A stretch of DNA of 18,273 nt from a bacterium (lineage in GTDB: Bacteria; JAMCPX01), in contig JAJYUJ010000044.1 in assembly GCA_021792615.1 (NCBI GenBank), positions 1 through 18,273 of the forward strand, given 5' to 3'. Position numbers and translations under genes: made by a program. Positions 6,583 through 16,721 of this stretch are shown here, piece by piece. The notes under the pieces are model-generated. The model saw only the letters and a program-made list of their open reading frames with translations, made no database searches and had not been told where the DNA came from. Each line of letters begins with the position of its first letter. The first letter of the stretch is position 1.

Positions 6583-9500
6583 TCAGCTTTGCGTGTTGTT
6601 TTTAACCTCTACTTTTGTTTCCTCATAAACCGGCTCAATACCGAGCTTGACATCACCGTATTCTTCGTGTCCCGTACCTGCGGGTATAAGCCTTCCCATC
6701 AAAATGTTCTCTTTCAGACCCCTGAGATGATCGACCTTGCCCATTATCGAGGACTCGGTCAATACCTTGGTCGTATCCTGGAACGAAGCAGCAGAGAGGA
6801 AACTATCCGTACTTAAAGACGCCTTTGTGATTCCGATCAGCATCGGCTCTGCAACAGCAGGCTTACCGCCTTTCGTTATGATCTTCTGGTTCGCATCTTC
6901 AAAGGTATATTTCTCTATGTGCTCGCCAGGAAGGAACACGGTATCTCCGGATTCATTTATTTTAATCCTCCGCACCATCTGCCGTACGATAACCTCTATG
7001 TGCTTATCGTTTATTTTGACACCCTGATAACGGTAAACCTCCTGGATCTCGTTCACCAGGAATTTTGCCAGTTCTTTTACTCCGAGCACGCGGAGTATAT
7101 CATGCGGGTTTATCAGACCATCGGTCAGCGACTCTCCTGCTTTTACATGATCGCCGTCCTGAACATTGATATGCCTGCCCTTACTGATATGGTATGTTTT
7201 TGATTCACCGATGGAGGGCGCTACGATGACCGTGGTTTTCCCCTTCAAATCGTCACTGAAATGCACGACCCCGTCGATCTCGGAAATAACGGCCGATTCC
7301 TTCGGTTTACGGGCTTCAAAAAGATCGACAACCCTCGGCAGACCGCCGGTTATGTCCTTTGTCTTTGTGGTTTCACGCGGTATCTTGGCGAGCATATCAC
7401 CCGCTTTTACCTTTTCCCCGTCTTTCACGACAAGCTCCGCTTTTAACGGCAGGGATATAAATACGGGCGTGCTGGTACCCGGGATCTTTACGGTAACTCC
7501 ATTCTCATTCACGATCGAAATATGCGGTCTCTTGTCCGGATCTTTCGACTCTATGATCATCTTTGTCGATCTTCCGGTCTGTTCATTCCACGTCTCTTCG
7601 ACCGTAACACCTTCCTCTATATCACCGTACCGCACAATACCCCCGGCCTCCGTTAATATCGGACTTGCATACGGGTCCCATGAAGCAAGTGCATCTCCGG
7701 CCTTTATTTTGGATCCGTCTTCTATATTCAGATTCGCTCCATAAACAATCTTATACCGTTCCTTCTCCCGTCCGCTGTCCTCGGCTATGATTATTTCTCC
7801 ATGCCTGTTCATGACTATGATACTGCCGTTTTCCTTTCTTACCGTTTTTAACCCTGTAAACTTGGCAATACCGTCATACTTTGCTTCAAGCGAACTCTGC
7901 TCTACCTTTCTGCTGGCAGTACCTCCGACATGGAATGTCCTCATGGTAAGCTGAGTACCCGGCTCACCGATCGACTGAGCGGCTATAACACCGATTGCCT
8001 CGCCGATATCGACCAGTTTACCCCGTGCAAGGTCCTGACCATAGCATTTGGCACAAACCCTGCCACCCTTGGACCTGCAGGTAAGGACCGATCGTATAAC
8101 AACACTTTCAACGCCTGCATCCTCTATCTTCTTTACGAGCTCATCCGTTATCAGTTCATTTGCTTTGACGAGTACTTCTCCTGAGAAGGGATCGACGACA
8201 TCCGTAAGAACGACCCTTCCGATTATCCTCTCACCAAGCGATTGAACAACCTCACCGTCTACGATGAGCGGCGTTATAACGATACCGTCGAGCGTACCGC
8301 AGTCAATCTCTTCAATGATCGCATCCTGGGCAACATCAACAAGCCTCCTCGTAAGGTACCCGGAGTTCGATGTCTTCAGCGCGGTGTCAGCAAGACCCTT
8401 TCTTGCACCATGGGTCGATATAAAATATTCGAGTACGTTGAGGCCCTCCCTGAAGTTCGAAAGTATCGGCGTCTCCATGATATCCCCGGATGGTTTTGTC
8501 ATCAGTCCCCGCATACCGGCAAGCTGTTTTATCTGCTCATCACTTCCCCGTGCCCCGGAATCAGCCATGATGTATATGGGGTTGAAACTCGGCACCTTTC
8601 TCGAAACGCCGTCCCGTACAACCTGAACATCACCTGCGATCTCTTTCTTCATTTCGATTGCCACGCTTTCGCTGGTCTTTGCCCAGATATCGATGATCTG
8701 GTTGTGTTTTTCACCGGCGGAGAGCAGCCGCTCATTTGCACGTTCTATGATCTGCTGTACCTCTGCGCTCGCCTTTTTGATGATCTCTGATTTTTTGGGC
8801 GGTATTTTCATGTCATTTATGGATATCGAGATACCGGCCTCTGTCGCCATCCTGAACCCTATGTCCTTCAACCGGTCTGCGAGCAGGATGGTCTCCTTTT
8901 CACCCGCAACCTTGTAACAGAATTCTATCAGGTTCGCGATCTCCTTCTTGCCCATAACCTTATTGATGCTGTCAAACGGGATCACCGAAGGCAGTATGTC
9001 TATCAGCAGGCTGCGTCCCACGGTTGTATCGTACCGTTTGCCGTTCAATCTTAATTTTATTTTCGCATGGAGGTCCACAACCCTCAGTTCGTATGCTATC
9101 CTGACTTCCTCATGACTTGAGAAATATTTGCCTTCGCCTTTTACGTAGGCACTCGGTTTCGTCATGTAGTAAAGTCCGAGTACGATGTCCTGCGTCGGAT
9201 TTATGATCGGCTTACCGTTGGCTGGAGAGAGGATGTTGTTGCTCGACATCATGAGTATCCTTGCCTCTGTCTGCGCCTCTATGGAGAGAGGAACGTGGAC
9301 AGCCATCTGGTCACCGTCGAAATCCGCGTTGAATGCCGGACAGACGAGCGGGTGCAACTGTATTGCCTTACCCTCGACCAGGACCGGTTCAAACGCCTGG
9401 ATGCCCAGCCGGTGAAGTGTTGGCGCCCTGTTCAGGAATACCGGATGCTCCGTTATCACTTCCTCGAGCACATCCCATACTTCCGGTTTTTCCTTCTCCA

Positions 9501-10704
9501 CCATCTTCTTCGCCGTTTTGATGGTGGTGGCGTACCCGTACTCTTCGAGTTTATTGTATACAAACGGCTTAAAGAGCTCCAATGCCATCTGTTTCGGTAT
9601 GCCGCATTGCTGGAGCTTCAATTCCGGTCCCACGACGATGACAGACCGTGCCGAGTAATCCACCCTCTTTCCGAGCAGGTTCTGTCTGAACCTGCCGTGC
9701 TTGCCGCGGATAGTTTCGCTGAGAGACTTTAATTCTCTCCTGTTCGCAGATGTTACGACCTTTCCTCTCTTACCGTTGTCGATAAGGGCATCCACAGCCT
9801 CTTGCAGCATTCTTTTTTCATTTCTTATTATGATGTCCGGTGCATCTATCTCGAGAAGTTTCTTCAGCCTGTTGTTCCTGTTGATGATTCTCCTGTAGAG
9901 ATCGTTAAGGTCTGCAGATGCAAAACGGCCTCCCTCAAGATGAACGAGCGGTCTGAGCTCAGGAGGCAGGACCGGTAAAACATCGAGGATCATCCACTCC
10001 GGCTTATTGCCGGATAACCTGAAGCCCTCGACTATCTTCAGCCTCTTTGCAAGTTTTTTTCTCTTCTGATCCGAATTGGTGGTCTTCAGATCTTTATTAA
10101 GGTCTTTCGACAGCTTGTCCGGGTTAATCCGGCTGAGCAATTCCTTGACCGCCTCTGCTCCCATTTTCGCCGTAAATCCGGTAGGACCATACTCCTTCAT
10201 AAGTTGAAGATAGGTCTCCTCTTTCAGCAGTTCTTTCTCTTTTAACGGCGTATTTTTTGGATCAATCACAATGTACGATTCAAAGTAAACAACCCTCTCC
10301 AGCTCCCGTGCGGTAAGGTTCAGAAGGTTTCCTATGGGACTGGGAACGTTCTTGAGGAACCATATGTGCGCGACCGGCGTTACGAGCTCTATATGCCCCA
10401 TGCGCTCTCTTCTCACCTTCGACTGAATAACCTCTACGCCGCATTTTTCACAGACAACTCCCCTGTGCTTCATACGCTTATACTTGCCGCACAAACATTC
10501 GTAATCCTTTATCGGCCCGAAAATCTTGGCACAGAACAAGCCGTCCCTTTCAGGTTTGAACGTCCTGTAATTTATCGTCTCCGGCTTTTTTACCTCTCCA
10601 TGTGACCAGCTCCGTATCTTTTCAGGCGAAGCGATACCAATCTTTACTGCTGCTATTTCACTTGGATTTTTAGGCTTTTCATGCAGGAAAAAACCTTCTT
10701 CCAT
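6583..10704 (-). CDS. rpoC: DNA-directed RNA polymerase subunit beta'
   Basis: Largest RNA polymerase subunit, 1373 residues, which forms one side of the DNA cleft and carries the catalytic magnesium site. The N-terminal zinc ribbon has Cys70, Cys72, Cys85 and Cys88. The active site is NADFDGDQM with Asp461, Asp463 and Asp465. The second zinc site uses CGTLDG and [12 protein letters not shown]. The bridge helix and trigger loop ([16 protein letters not shown]) are intact. Between the trigger-loop halves sits a long insertion of sandwich-barrel type, before [20 protein letters not shown], like the SI3 insertion of proteobacterial RpoC. ATG 10704 has AGGAGG at 5 nt, 15 nt after the rpoB stop. 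Nothing looks truncated or frameshifted. Confidence 0.99.
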   Translation of the reverse strand: MEEGFFLHEKPKNPSEIAAVKIGIASPEKIRSWSHGEVKKPETINYRTFKPERDGLFCAKIFGPIKDYECLCGKYKRMKHRGVVCEKCGVEVIQSKVRRERMGHIELVTPVAHIWFLKNVPSPIGNLLNLTARELERVVYFESYIVIDPKNTPLKEKELLKEETYLQLMKEYGPTGFTAKMGAEAVKELLSRINPDKLSKDLNKDLKTTNSDQKRKKLAKRLKIVEGFRLSGNKPEWMILDVLPVLPPELRPLVHLEGGRFASADLNDLYRRIINRNNRLKKLLEIDAPDIIIRNEKRMLQEAVDALIDNGKRGKVVTSANRRELKSLSETIRGKHGRFRQNLLGKRVDYSARSVIVVGPELKLQQCGIPKQMALELFKPFVYNKLEEYGYATTIKTAKKMVEKEKPEVWDVLEEVITEHPVFLNRAPTLHRLGIQAFEPVLVEGKAIQLHPLVCPAFNADFDGDQMAVHVPLSIEAQTEARILMMSSNNILSPANGKPIINPTQDIVLGLYYMTKPSAYVKGEGKYFSSHEEVRIAYELRVVDLHAKIKLRLNGKRYDTTVGRSLLIDILPSVIPFDSINKVMGKKEIANLIEFCYKVAGEKETILLADRLKDIGFRMATEAGISISINDMKIPPKKSEIIKKASAEVQQIIERANERLLSAGEKHNQIIDIWAKTSESVAIEMKKEIAGDVQVVRDGVSRKVPSFNPIYIMADSGARGSDEQIKQLAGMRGLMTKPSGDIMETPILSNFREGLNVLEYFISTHGARKGLADTALKTSNSGYLTRRLVDVAQDAIIEEIDCGTLDGIVITPLIVDGEVVQSLGERIIGRVVLTDVVDPFSGEVLVKANELITDELVKKIEDAGVESVVIRSVLTCRSKGGRVCAKCYGQDLARGKLVDIGEAIGVIAAQSIGEPGTQLTMRTFHVGGTASRKVEQSSLEAKYDGIAKFTGLKTVRKENGSIIVMNRHGEIIIAEDSGREKERYKIVYGANLNIEDGSKIKAGDALASWDPYASPILTEAGGIVRYGDIEEGVTVEETWNEQTGRSTKMIIESKDPDKRPHISIVNENGVTVKIPGTSTPVFISLPLKAELVVKDGEKVKAGDMLAKIPRETTKTKDITGGLPRVVDLFEARKPKESAVISEIDGVVHFSDDLKGKTTVIVAPSIGESKTYHISKGRHINVQDGDHVKAGESLTDGLINPHDILRVLGVKELAKFLVNEIQEVYRYQGVKINDKHIEVIVRQMVRRIKINESGDTVFLPGEHIEKYTFEDANQKIITKGGKPAVAEPMLIGITKASLSTDSFLSAASFQDTTKVLTESSIMGKVDHLRGLKENILMGRLIPAGTGHEEYGDVKLGIEPVYEETKVEVKNNTQS

Positions 10705-10719
10705 TGTAACCTCCTCTCC

Positions 10720-13700
10720 TTACTCTAATTGGTCCTTTTCTATCAAATCTATATCCAGAGCCATGCTCTTGAGTTCCCTGACGAGTACGTTGAAAGACTC
10801 GGGTATACCTGGCTCAAAATTATACTTACCCTTCGTTATAGAATCAAAGATCCTCGTTCTGCCTATGATATCGTCGGATTTCACCGTCATCATCTCCTGC
10901 AACGAATATGCAGCACCGTAGGCTTCGAATGCCCACACCTCCATCTCTCCGAGTCTCTGTCCGCCGAACTGGGCTTTACCTCCGAGCGGCTGCTGGGTAA
11001 CGAGAGAGTAAGGTCCCGTGGATCGTGCGTGTATCTTCTCTTCCACAAGATGATGGAGCTTCAGCATATACATAACACCGACGGTAATTCTTGCCCTGAA
11101 CGGCTCACCGGTCCTGCCGTCATACAGGTTGATCTGTCCGTCTTCCGGTAGATTGGAGAGTTTAAGTAATTCCTTGATCTCTTTTTCTGTGGCACCGTTG
11201 AAGACCTCTGTGGTTATCTTAATGCCTTTTTTCATCTTCCGCGCAAACTCCAGGATATCGTCATCGTTCATCTGATCGATATATTTCAAAACCTCGCTGT
11301 TCTTGTAGACGTCCTTCAGATATTCCCGTATCTCTTTCGGACTGTAATTGTCTTCCATATATTCCTGGAGCTGTTCTCCGAGGCTCTTCGCAGCCCAGCC
11401 AAGATGCGTCTCCAGTATCTGCCCGACATTCAATCGTGAAGGAACCCCGAGAGGATTCAACACAATATCGACAGCCCTGCCGTCCGGCAGGAACGGCATA
11501 TCTTCTACCGGCACGATCTTCGACACAACTCCTTTATTTCCGTGCCTGCCGGCCATTTTATCCCCGGCAAACAACTTCCTCTTCGTGGCTATGAAGATTT
11601 TTACCAGCTTAAATACGCCGACCGGCAGCTCATCGCCGCGCTTCAGCCTGTTTATTTTCTGCTCGAATATGGACTTGATCATGTCTTTCTGTTCGATGGT
11701 CGATTCTATGATTTTCGCAACCTTTTCCTGGAGTTTGGAGCCTGCCATGAATGAAACGGACGCCCATTTCTCTATCGGGAGTTTATCGATAACCTCTTTC
11801 GTTATCACGTCTCCATGTTTGAGGTGGATCTTTCTTCTCTCATCGGAGAATTTTTCGCCGACCTTCTCATCGAGGAGCAGCTTCATAAGATGTTCCTTCA
11901 TGGTGTCTTCTATGATGCTCAATTCCTCTTCCTGATCCGTATGGAGCTTCATAAGCTCCTGATCTTTTGTTTTGTCCTTGTCCGGCGCACTCTTCCTCGA
12001 AAATATTTTGACGTCGACCACGGTACCATGGACACCCGGCTTCACCCGTAACGAAGTGTCCTTGACATCCCCTGCTTTATCTCCGAAAATAGCCTTGAGC
12101 AGCCGTTCTTCGGGGGTAGGCTGGGATTCACCCTTTGGAGTAACCTTGCCGACAAGGATGTCGCCGGGCTTAACTTCAGCGCCTATCCTGACAATACCGA
12201 TTTCGTCGAGATCCCGCAGGCTGTCCTCGCTGACGTTCGGTATATCCCTGGTTATCTCCTCTCTTCCAACCTTCAATTCACGTGCTGCGCATTCATATTC
12301 TTCGATATGAATGGAGGTAAAAACATCGTCTTTGTTTATTTTCTCGCTTACCAGAATGGAGTCTTCATAATTGTACCCGCCCCACGGCATAAAGGCAACA
12401 AGCACATTTCTGCCCAGCGCAAGCTCTCCGTTTGCAACCGCAGCACCATCGGCGATGATATCGCCTTTCCGTATGCGCTGGCCAACCTGCACGATGGGGA
12501 CCTGATTCAGGCACGTCCCTTGATTCGACTTCTGAAACTTATGCAGATTGTATATCCTGATTGTCGGGCCCTTACTCTTGTTACTGTATTGAACAACGAT
12601 CTTCCGGGCATCCACCGATGTCACGATTCCGTCGTCATCTGCAACGATAACAACACCCGAATTCCTTGCAACATAACTTTCGATCCCGGTTGCAATAAGC
12701 GGAGCTTCGGTTTTGATAAGAGGCACGGCCTGTCTCTGCATGTTCGATCCCATCAATGCCCTGTTTGCGTCATCGTGTTCCAGGAACGGTATTAATGCTG
12801 CTGCCGCCGAAACGAGCTGTGCCGGAGATACGTCCATAAAATTGACCTCGTCCTTATGGACCATCAGGAAATCCCCGTTCCTCCGTGCTGCGACATAATC
12901 TTCGATAATCCTGTTTTTGCCGTCCAGCATGGTATTTGCCTGCGCTATTGTCTTGTTCTCCTCGTCGATTGCCGAGATGTACATAATTTCATCCGTCGCA
13001 ATGCCGTCCTTTACTACCCTGTACGGCGTTCTTAAAAAACCGAAATCATCGACCCTCGCATAGGTACTCATAGAAGCGATCAAACCGATATTTGGGCCTT
13101 CCGGCGTTTCAATCGGACAAATCCTGCCATAGTGGGTCGTATGAACGTCCCTGACCTCGAAACCTGCGCGTTCCCGCGTCAAACCTCCAGGACCGAGTGC
13201 GGACAATCTTCTTTTGTGCGTAATCTCGGCGAGAGGATTGGTCTGATCCATAAACTGGGAAAGCTGACTGCCGCCGAAAAATTCTTTTATTGCAGCGGTG
13301 ACCGGTTTCGGATTGATCAGCTCCGACGGCATCAAGGTCTGAAGGTCGTGCGTAAATTTTTCTTTTACCGTTTTTGACATCCTCAAAAGACCGAGTTTGA
13401 ACTGGTTTTCGAGGAGTTCACCGACCGTCCTCACTCTCCGGTTGCTCAGGTGGTCTATATCGTCTACCTCCCCTCTGCCGTTCTTCAGTTCAAAGAGGTA
13501 CTTTACGGTATCTATGATGTCCTCTTTTGTAAGAGTCGTCACATCAAGCGAACTCTCCTTACCCAATCTGCTGTTGATCTTCAACCTGCCCACACGGGTA
13601 AGGTTGTACCGGGATTTTGTAAAAAACATATCTTCAAAAAAGAACTGGGCTATTTCAGGCGTATAAGACTCATTCGGTTTTAATTTCGAATAAAATTCTT

Positions 13701-14814
13701 CTATTGCCTCCTGTTTCTCCTTGATCTTGTCGAGCAGTAATGTTTCACGGATACTGCCGCTTATGGAAATATTGTCGAAATAAATAAACTCCATTTTGTC
13801 TATTTTACTATCGACTATCTTCTCGTATACTTCACGGGTGATACTCTCGTTGCATTTCAAAAGTACTTTTCCTTTATCGTCCGCCACATCTTGTACGGAC
13901 ACTTTTCCGTCGATATCTTCATATTTCACCGTCAGGTGCTTTACCTTGTGCGTGATGATCCTCTTCAACAGGTTACGGCTTATCTTGGTCCCGGCAGGAA
14001 CAAGAATATCCCCGGTTGCCGGATCCTTGATTTCGACGCTGAATCTTCTGTTCAAAAGCAGCTCGGGATCAAGCTCGAGCACGATACTGTTGTCTTTTAT
14101 CTTGATTGACTCCGTCTTGTAGAATTTCCGCAGTATGTCCTCTTCCGAATACCCCAGGGCTTTCAGAACTACCGTTGCATAAAATTTCTTCTTCTTATCA
14201 ACTTTGACGTACATGATATCTTTTTGATCAAACTCGAAATCAAGCCACGATCCTTCGTAAGGAATGATGCGGGCCATATAAACCGGTCTTCCGGTACTCT
14301 GAATTTTGAGTTTGTCATACTCGAAGAACACACCCGGTGAACGGTGCAATTGACTTACGATAACTCTCTCTATGCCATTAATGATAAAGGTACCGTTTGA
14401 AGTCATGATGGGGAGATCGCCAAAAAACACTTCTTGTTCCTTTATATCCCTTACCGTTTTGGTCTTTGTTTCAGGATCGACGTCTTTCAGGATCAGCCGC
14501 ACCATGATTTTCATGGGCATTGTATAGGTTAACCCTTTCTCCTTGCATTCATCGACATCATAAGCAGGGGGATCCAGTATATAACGTACAAATTCCAAAG
14601 AAGCGGTTTCATTGTAATCTTTTATCGGGAAAACGGCATTAAATGCCGCTTGTAAACCGTAATTATTACGCTCTTCCGGATTCGTATCGGTTTGTAAAAA
14701 CTGACGGAAAGAATTTAATTGTACCTCGATAAGATCAGGGATATCCATCAATGTCTGGAACTTCCTGAAATCTTTTCTCAATACAGTTAATTTATTAAAA
14801 TCTTTGGCGGCCAT
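10720..14814 (-). CDS. rpoB: DNA-directed RNA polymerase subunit beta
   Basis: Second large RNA polymerase subunit, 1364 residues, which supplies half of the catalytic cleft and the rifampicin pocket. The full set of beta landmarks is present: an N-terminal protrusion and lobe, SQLHRSPGVFF, the rifampicin region (about 514-542, GSQLSQFMDQTNPLAEITHK), RDVHTTHYGRICPIETPEGPN, the flap, KMAGRHGNKGVVSKI and the C-terminal clamp GEMEVWAFEAYGAAY. Asp523, His533 and Ser538, equivalent to E. coli Asp516, His526 and Ser531, are wild type, so no classical rifampicin-resistance change is seen. The ribosome site GGGAGG lies a rather long 10 nt before ATG 14814. Upstream is the one long untranslated gap of the block; downstream rpoC follows after 15 nt. 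Confidence 0.99.
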   Translation of the reverse strand: MAAKDFNKLTVLRKDFRKFQTLMDIPDLIEVQLNSFRQFLQTDTNPEERNNYGLQAAFNAVFPIKDYNETASLEFVRYILDPPAYDVDECKEKGLTYTMPMKIMVRLILKDVDPETKTKTVRDIKEQEVFFGDLPIMTSNGTFIINGIERVIVSQLHRSPGVFFEYDKLKIQSTGRPVYMARIIPYEGSWLDFEFDQKDIMYVKVDKKKKFYATVVLKALGYSEEDILRKFYKTESIKIKDNSIVLELDPELLLNRRFSVEIKDPATGDILVPAGTKISRNLLKRIITHKVKHLTVKYEDIDGKVSVQDVADDKGKVLLKCNESITREVYEKIVDSKIDKMEFIYFDNISISGSIRETLLLDKIKEKQEAIEEFYSKLKPNESYTPEIAQFFFEDMFFTKSRYNLTRVGRLKINSRLGKESSLDVTTLTKEDIIDTVKYLFELKNGRGEVDDIDHLSNRRVRTVGELLENQFKLGLLRMSKTVKEKFTHDLQTLMPSELINPKPVTAAIKEFFGGSQLSQFMDQTNPLAEITHKRRLSALGPGGLTRERAGFEVRDVHTTHYGRICPIETPEGPNIGLIASMSTYARVDDFGFLRTPYRVVKDGIATDEIMYISAIDEENKTIAQANTMLDGKNRIIEDYVAARRNGDFLMVHKDEVNFMDVSPAQLVSAAAALIPFLEHDDANRALMGSNMQRQAVPLIKTEAPLIATGIESYVARNSGVVIVADDDGIVTSVDARKIVVQYSNKSKGPTIRIYNLHKFQKSNQGTCLNQVPIVQVGQRIRKGDIIADGAAVANGELALGRNVLVAFMPWGGYNYEDSILVSEKINKDDVFTSIHIEEYECAARELKVGREEITRDIPNVSEDSLRDLDEIGIVRIGAEVKPGDILVGKVTPKGESQPTPEERLLKAIFGDKAGDVKDTSLRVKPGVHGTVVDVKIFSRKSAPDKDKTKDQELMKLHTDQEEELSIIEDTMKEHLMKLLLDEKVGEKFSDERRKIHLKHGDVITKEVIDKLPIEKWASVSFMAGSKLQEKVAKIIESTIEQKDMIKSIFEQKINRLKRGDELPVGVFKLVKIFIATKRKLFAGDKMAGRHGNKGVVSKIVPVEDMPFLPDGRAVDIVLNPLGVPSRLNVGQILETHLGWAAKSLGEQLQEYMEDNYSPKEIREYLKDVYKNSEVLKYIDQMNDDDILEFARKMKKGIKITTEVFNGATEKEIKELLKLSNLPEDGQINLYDGRTGEPFRARITVGVMYMLKLHHLVEEKIHARSTGPYSLVTQQPLGGKAQFGGQRLGEMEVWAFEAYGAAYSLQEMMTVKSDDIIGRTRIFDSITKGKYNFEPGIPESFNVLVRELKSMALDIDLIEKDQLE

Positions 14815-15038
14815 AAGTTAATTACCTCCCTCAAGGAATAAAATTGTAGATCAAAACACACCCCAAACTCTGGGAGTACCCCCTGAACGAAAGGACACGG
14901 CTTTTAGCCGCGGCCTTCCTCTAAGAGTTTTTAAACAGAATAAAGCATTCCCCCCCTGTATGGCGGAACGCTCTAACGGGGTAAAAACTCTCAAAGAATC
15001 TCCTCCGGGAAAGATATGAGATATGAAGCTGTTAATTG
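14815..15038 (-). promoter_or_regulatory. Structured rplL-rpoB intergenic region (possible attenuator or processing site)
   Basis: This 224-nt stretch is the only gap above 100 nt inside the gene block. In the minus-strand RNA I see three elements. The first is a perfect 10-bp stem between 14991-14982 and 14933-14924 (AGAGTTTTTA with TAAAAACTCT), enclosing a 7-bp stem GCGTTCC/GGAATGC (14971-14965 with 14951-14945). The second is a 13-pair hairpin with an AAA loop and one mismatch (14919-14889). The third is a second copy of AGAGTTT (14871-14865) that could compete for the AAAACTCT arm. None is followed by a U-run, so a simple terminator is not supported. E. coli also has an attenuator and an RNase III site in this gap, so a similar role setting the rpoBC to ribosomal-protein ratio is my inference. 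Confidence 0.5.
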
Positions 15039-15464
15039 TTATTTAATTTCTACCTTTGCTCCGACTGCCTCAAGCTGCTGTTTTATTTTTGCCGCATCTT
15101 CCTTCGACACCCCTTCTTTTATGACCTTTGGAGCACCCTCAACAAGCTCTTTTGCTTCCTTCAAACCGAGGCTCGTTATGACACGGATTTCTTTTATTAC
15201 TTTGATCTTCTCTGCTCCGGCTTCCGAAAGTGTTACGGTAAACTCGTTCTTTTCCTCTTCGGGTTGCTGTGCCTGTTGTGCACCCTGCGCTGCAGGAGCT
15301 GCCGCTCCCATGACCGGCATTGCCGCAGCTTTAATACCGAATTTATCTTCCAACGCCTTTACCAGTTCCGCAAGCTCCAGTACATTCATCTTCGCTATTG
15401 CGGTCAGAATGTCCTCTTTGCTAAGTGTTACATTCTTCTCCGCGAGCTCTTCCTTTGTAGCCAT
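15039..15464 (-). CDS. rplL: Ribosomal protein L7/L12
   Basis: Acidic stalk protein that, as dimers on L10, recruits and activates translation GTPases. The sequence has the usual N-terminal dimerisation domain ([25 protein letters not shown]), an Ala/Gln-rich hinge (about 47-70) and the C-terminal factor-binding domain with [14 protein letters not shown] and [17 protein letters not shown]. At 141 residues it is longer than the common 120-128. The extra length is a short N-terminal extension before the normal start of helix 1 plus a Gln-rich hinge. ATG 15464 is firmly supported by AGGAGG at 5 nt, and the rplJ stop TAG overlaps that site. Confidence 0.98.
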   Translation of the reverse strand: MATKEELAEKNVTLSKEDILTAIAKMNVLELAELVKALEDKFGIKAAAMPVMGAAAPAAQGAQQAQQPEEEKNEFTVTLSEAGAEKIKVIKEIRVITSLGLKEAKELVEGAPKVIKEGVSKEDAAKIKQQLEAVGAKVEIK

Positions 15465-15473
15465 TTCTACCTC

Positions 15474-15998
15474 CTAATTTTTTGTTTGTTTATTTTGTAT
15501 TATTCCGTTCAGAACGGTTATGAATCCGGAGATGGGTGATGCAACAGCATAAACCAATCTCGATATTGGTGAACTCAGGACATTTAGAAGCATGCCGATA
15601 AGTACCTCTTTCTCGGGCAGCGTCGAAAGCAATATCACCCTTTCAGGGATGATGAAGTCGTTATCGACAATACCGCCTTTTATTACCAGGAGGGGATTGT
15701 TTTTCGAAAACCCCACTATCTGTTTAACAATAAGGGCGGGATCGTCGTATGCAAACATAACCGCTGTTGAACCGGTAAAAACCTTTTCCTCAATATCCGG
15801 CAGTATACCTTTCGCCGCAAGCAAGAAAAGCGTGTTCTTTACAATCTTGAGATCACCATGCTTGGCACGGAGTTCTCTTCTTATGTTGGTCAGTTCACCT
15901 ACTTTTAAACCTTTATATTCGGTTATGAATATGGCTTTTGACTTTAATATTTTTTCCCTTACTTCCGAAACAGCAAGACCCTTTGACTGCTTGTTCAT
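15474..15998 (-). CDS. rplJ: Ribosomal protein L10
   Basis: Stalk base protein that anchors L7/L12 dimers to 23S rRNA. The 174 residues fit the family: the N-terminal rRNA-binding domain has AIFITEYKGLKVGELTNIRRELR (starting near 22) and VKNTLFLLAAKG, followed by GSTAVMFAYDDPALIVKQI, and the C-terminal helix that binds L12 closes the protein. ATG 15998 has GGAGG at 6 nt. It starts only 22 nt after rplA, so the roughly 150-nt L10 leader RNA that precedes rplJ in E. coli has no room here unless it lies within rplA. rplL follows after 9 nt. Confidence 0.98.
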   Translation of the reverse strand: MNKQSKGLAVSEVREKILKSKAIFITEYKGLKVGELTNIRRELRAKHGDLKIVKNTLFLLAAKGILPDIEEKVFTGSTAVMFAYDDPALIVKQIVGFSKNNPLLVIKGGIVDNDFIIPERVILLSTLPEKEVLIGMLLNVLSSPISRLVYAVASPISGFITVLNGIIQNKQTKN

Positions 15999-16020
15999 AA
16001 AAAACCTCCAATATTCGAGC

Positions 16021-16707
16021 TTATCTGTACGTCTGGACCGAAATTTTTACGCTCGGTCCCATCGTTGTCGATATATATGCACTCTTCAAAAATTGTCCCT
16101 TACTCGTGGCAGGTTTTATCGATTTCAACCTCTCCATAATCGCGTGAAAGTTGTCGGCCAACCGATCTTCCGGAAACGACTTCTTTCCTATAACAAGATG
16201 CACCACGCCGCCTTTATCGTTTTTGATCTCTATCTTCCCCGCTTTCGCTTCTTTGACCGCCTTTGCGACCTCGAATGTTACCGTTCCGAGTTTCGGGTTC
16301 GGCATAAGCTTTTTTGGTCCGAGTATCTTGCCGAGCTTGCTGACGAGCCCCATGAGATCCGGTGTAGCGATAACCGTATCGAAATCGAGCCATCCGCCAA
16401 GGACCTTATTGACAAGCTCATCTGCGCCGGCATAATCCGCTCCCGCATCCAATGCCTCTTTCTCATTCTTGGTAAACACGAGCACTTTTACCTGCTTGCC
16501 GAGTCCATGCGGGAGAACTACGGTTCCCCGTATGTTTTGATCGGTCTGTTTTGTGTCTATTCCAAGGTTAACGGCAAGTTCCACGGTCTCATCGAATTTA
16601 TGACCTTTCAGCTTCTTTATTAAATCCAGCCCCTCTTTGAACTCATACAATTTGCCGTGTTCAACCTGTTTCCTGTCCTCGTTATAAATTTTACCATGCA
16701 TTCTCAT
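16021..16707 (-). CDS. rplA: Ribosomal protein L1
   Basis: Protein of the mobile L1 stalk next to the E site, which also represses its own mRNA in E. coli. The 228-residue product has the two-domain L1 pattern: Y(E)FKEGLDLIKKLKGHKFDETVELAVNLGID (starting near 21), RGTVVLPHGLGKQVKVLVF, and the signature around GKILGPKKLMPNPKLGTVT. It ends with ISTTMGPSVKISVQ. The start is ATG 16707, with ATG 16701 (MHGKIYN) as an alternative closer to the family N-terminus; GGCGGTG lies 8 nt before 16707. The gap to rplK is 14 nt. Confidence 0.98.
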   Translation of the reverse strand: MRMHGKIYNEDRKQVEHGKLYEFKEGLDLIKKLKGHKFDETVELAVNLGIDTKQTDQNIRGTVVLPHGLGKQVKVLVFTKNEKEALDAGADYAGADELVNKVLGGWLDFDTVIATPDLMGLVSKLGKILGPKKLMPNPKLGTVTFEVAKAVKEAKAGKIEIKNDKGGVVHLVIGKKSFPEDRLADNFHAIMERLKSIKPATSKGQFLKSAYISTTMGPSVKISVQTYR

Positions 16708-16721
16708 TGTTCAGCACCGCC

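Noticed and set aside
13150-13280. Rifampicin-resistance substitutions in rpoB
   Set aside because: Asp523, His533 and Ser538 are all the susceptible residues.
14889-14919. Intrinsic terminator after rplL
   Set aside because: The hairpin is strong in the minus-strand RNA but is followed by GTTCAGGGGG, not a U-run, so I only list it as a structured region.
15592-16623. 343-codon plus-strand open frame antisense to rplJ and rplA
   Set aside because: It lies opposite two unmistakable ribosomal protein genes, has low-complexity shadow composition and no family resemblance. The other plus-strand frames across the window were rejected for the same reason.
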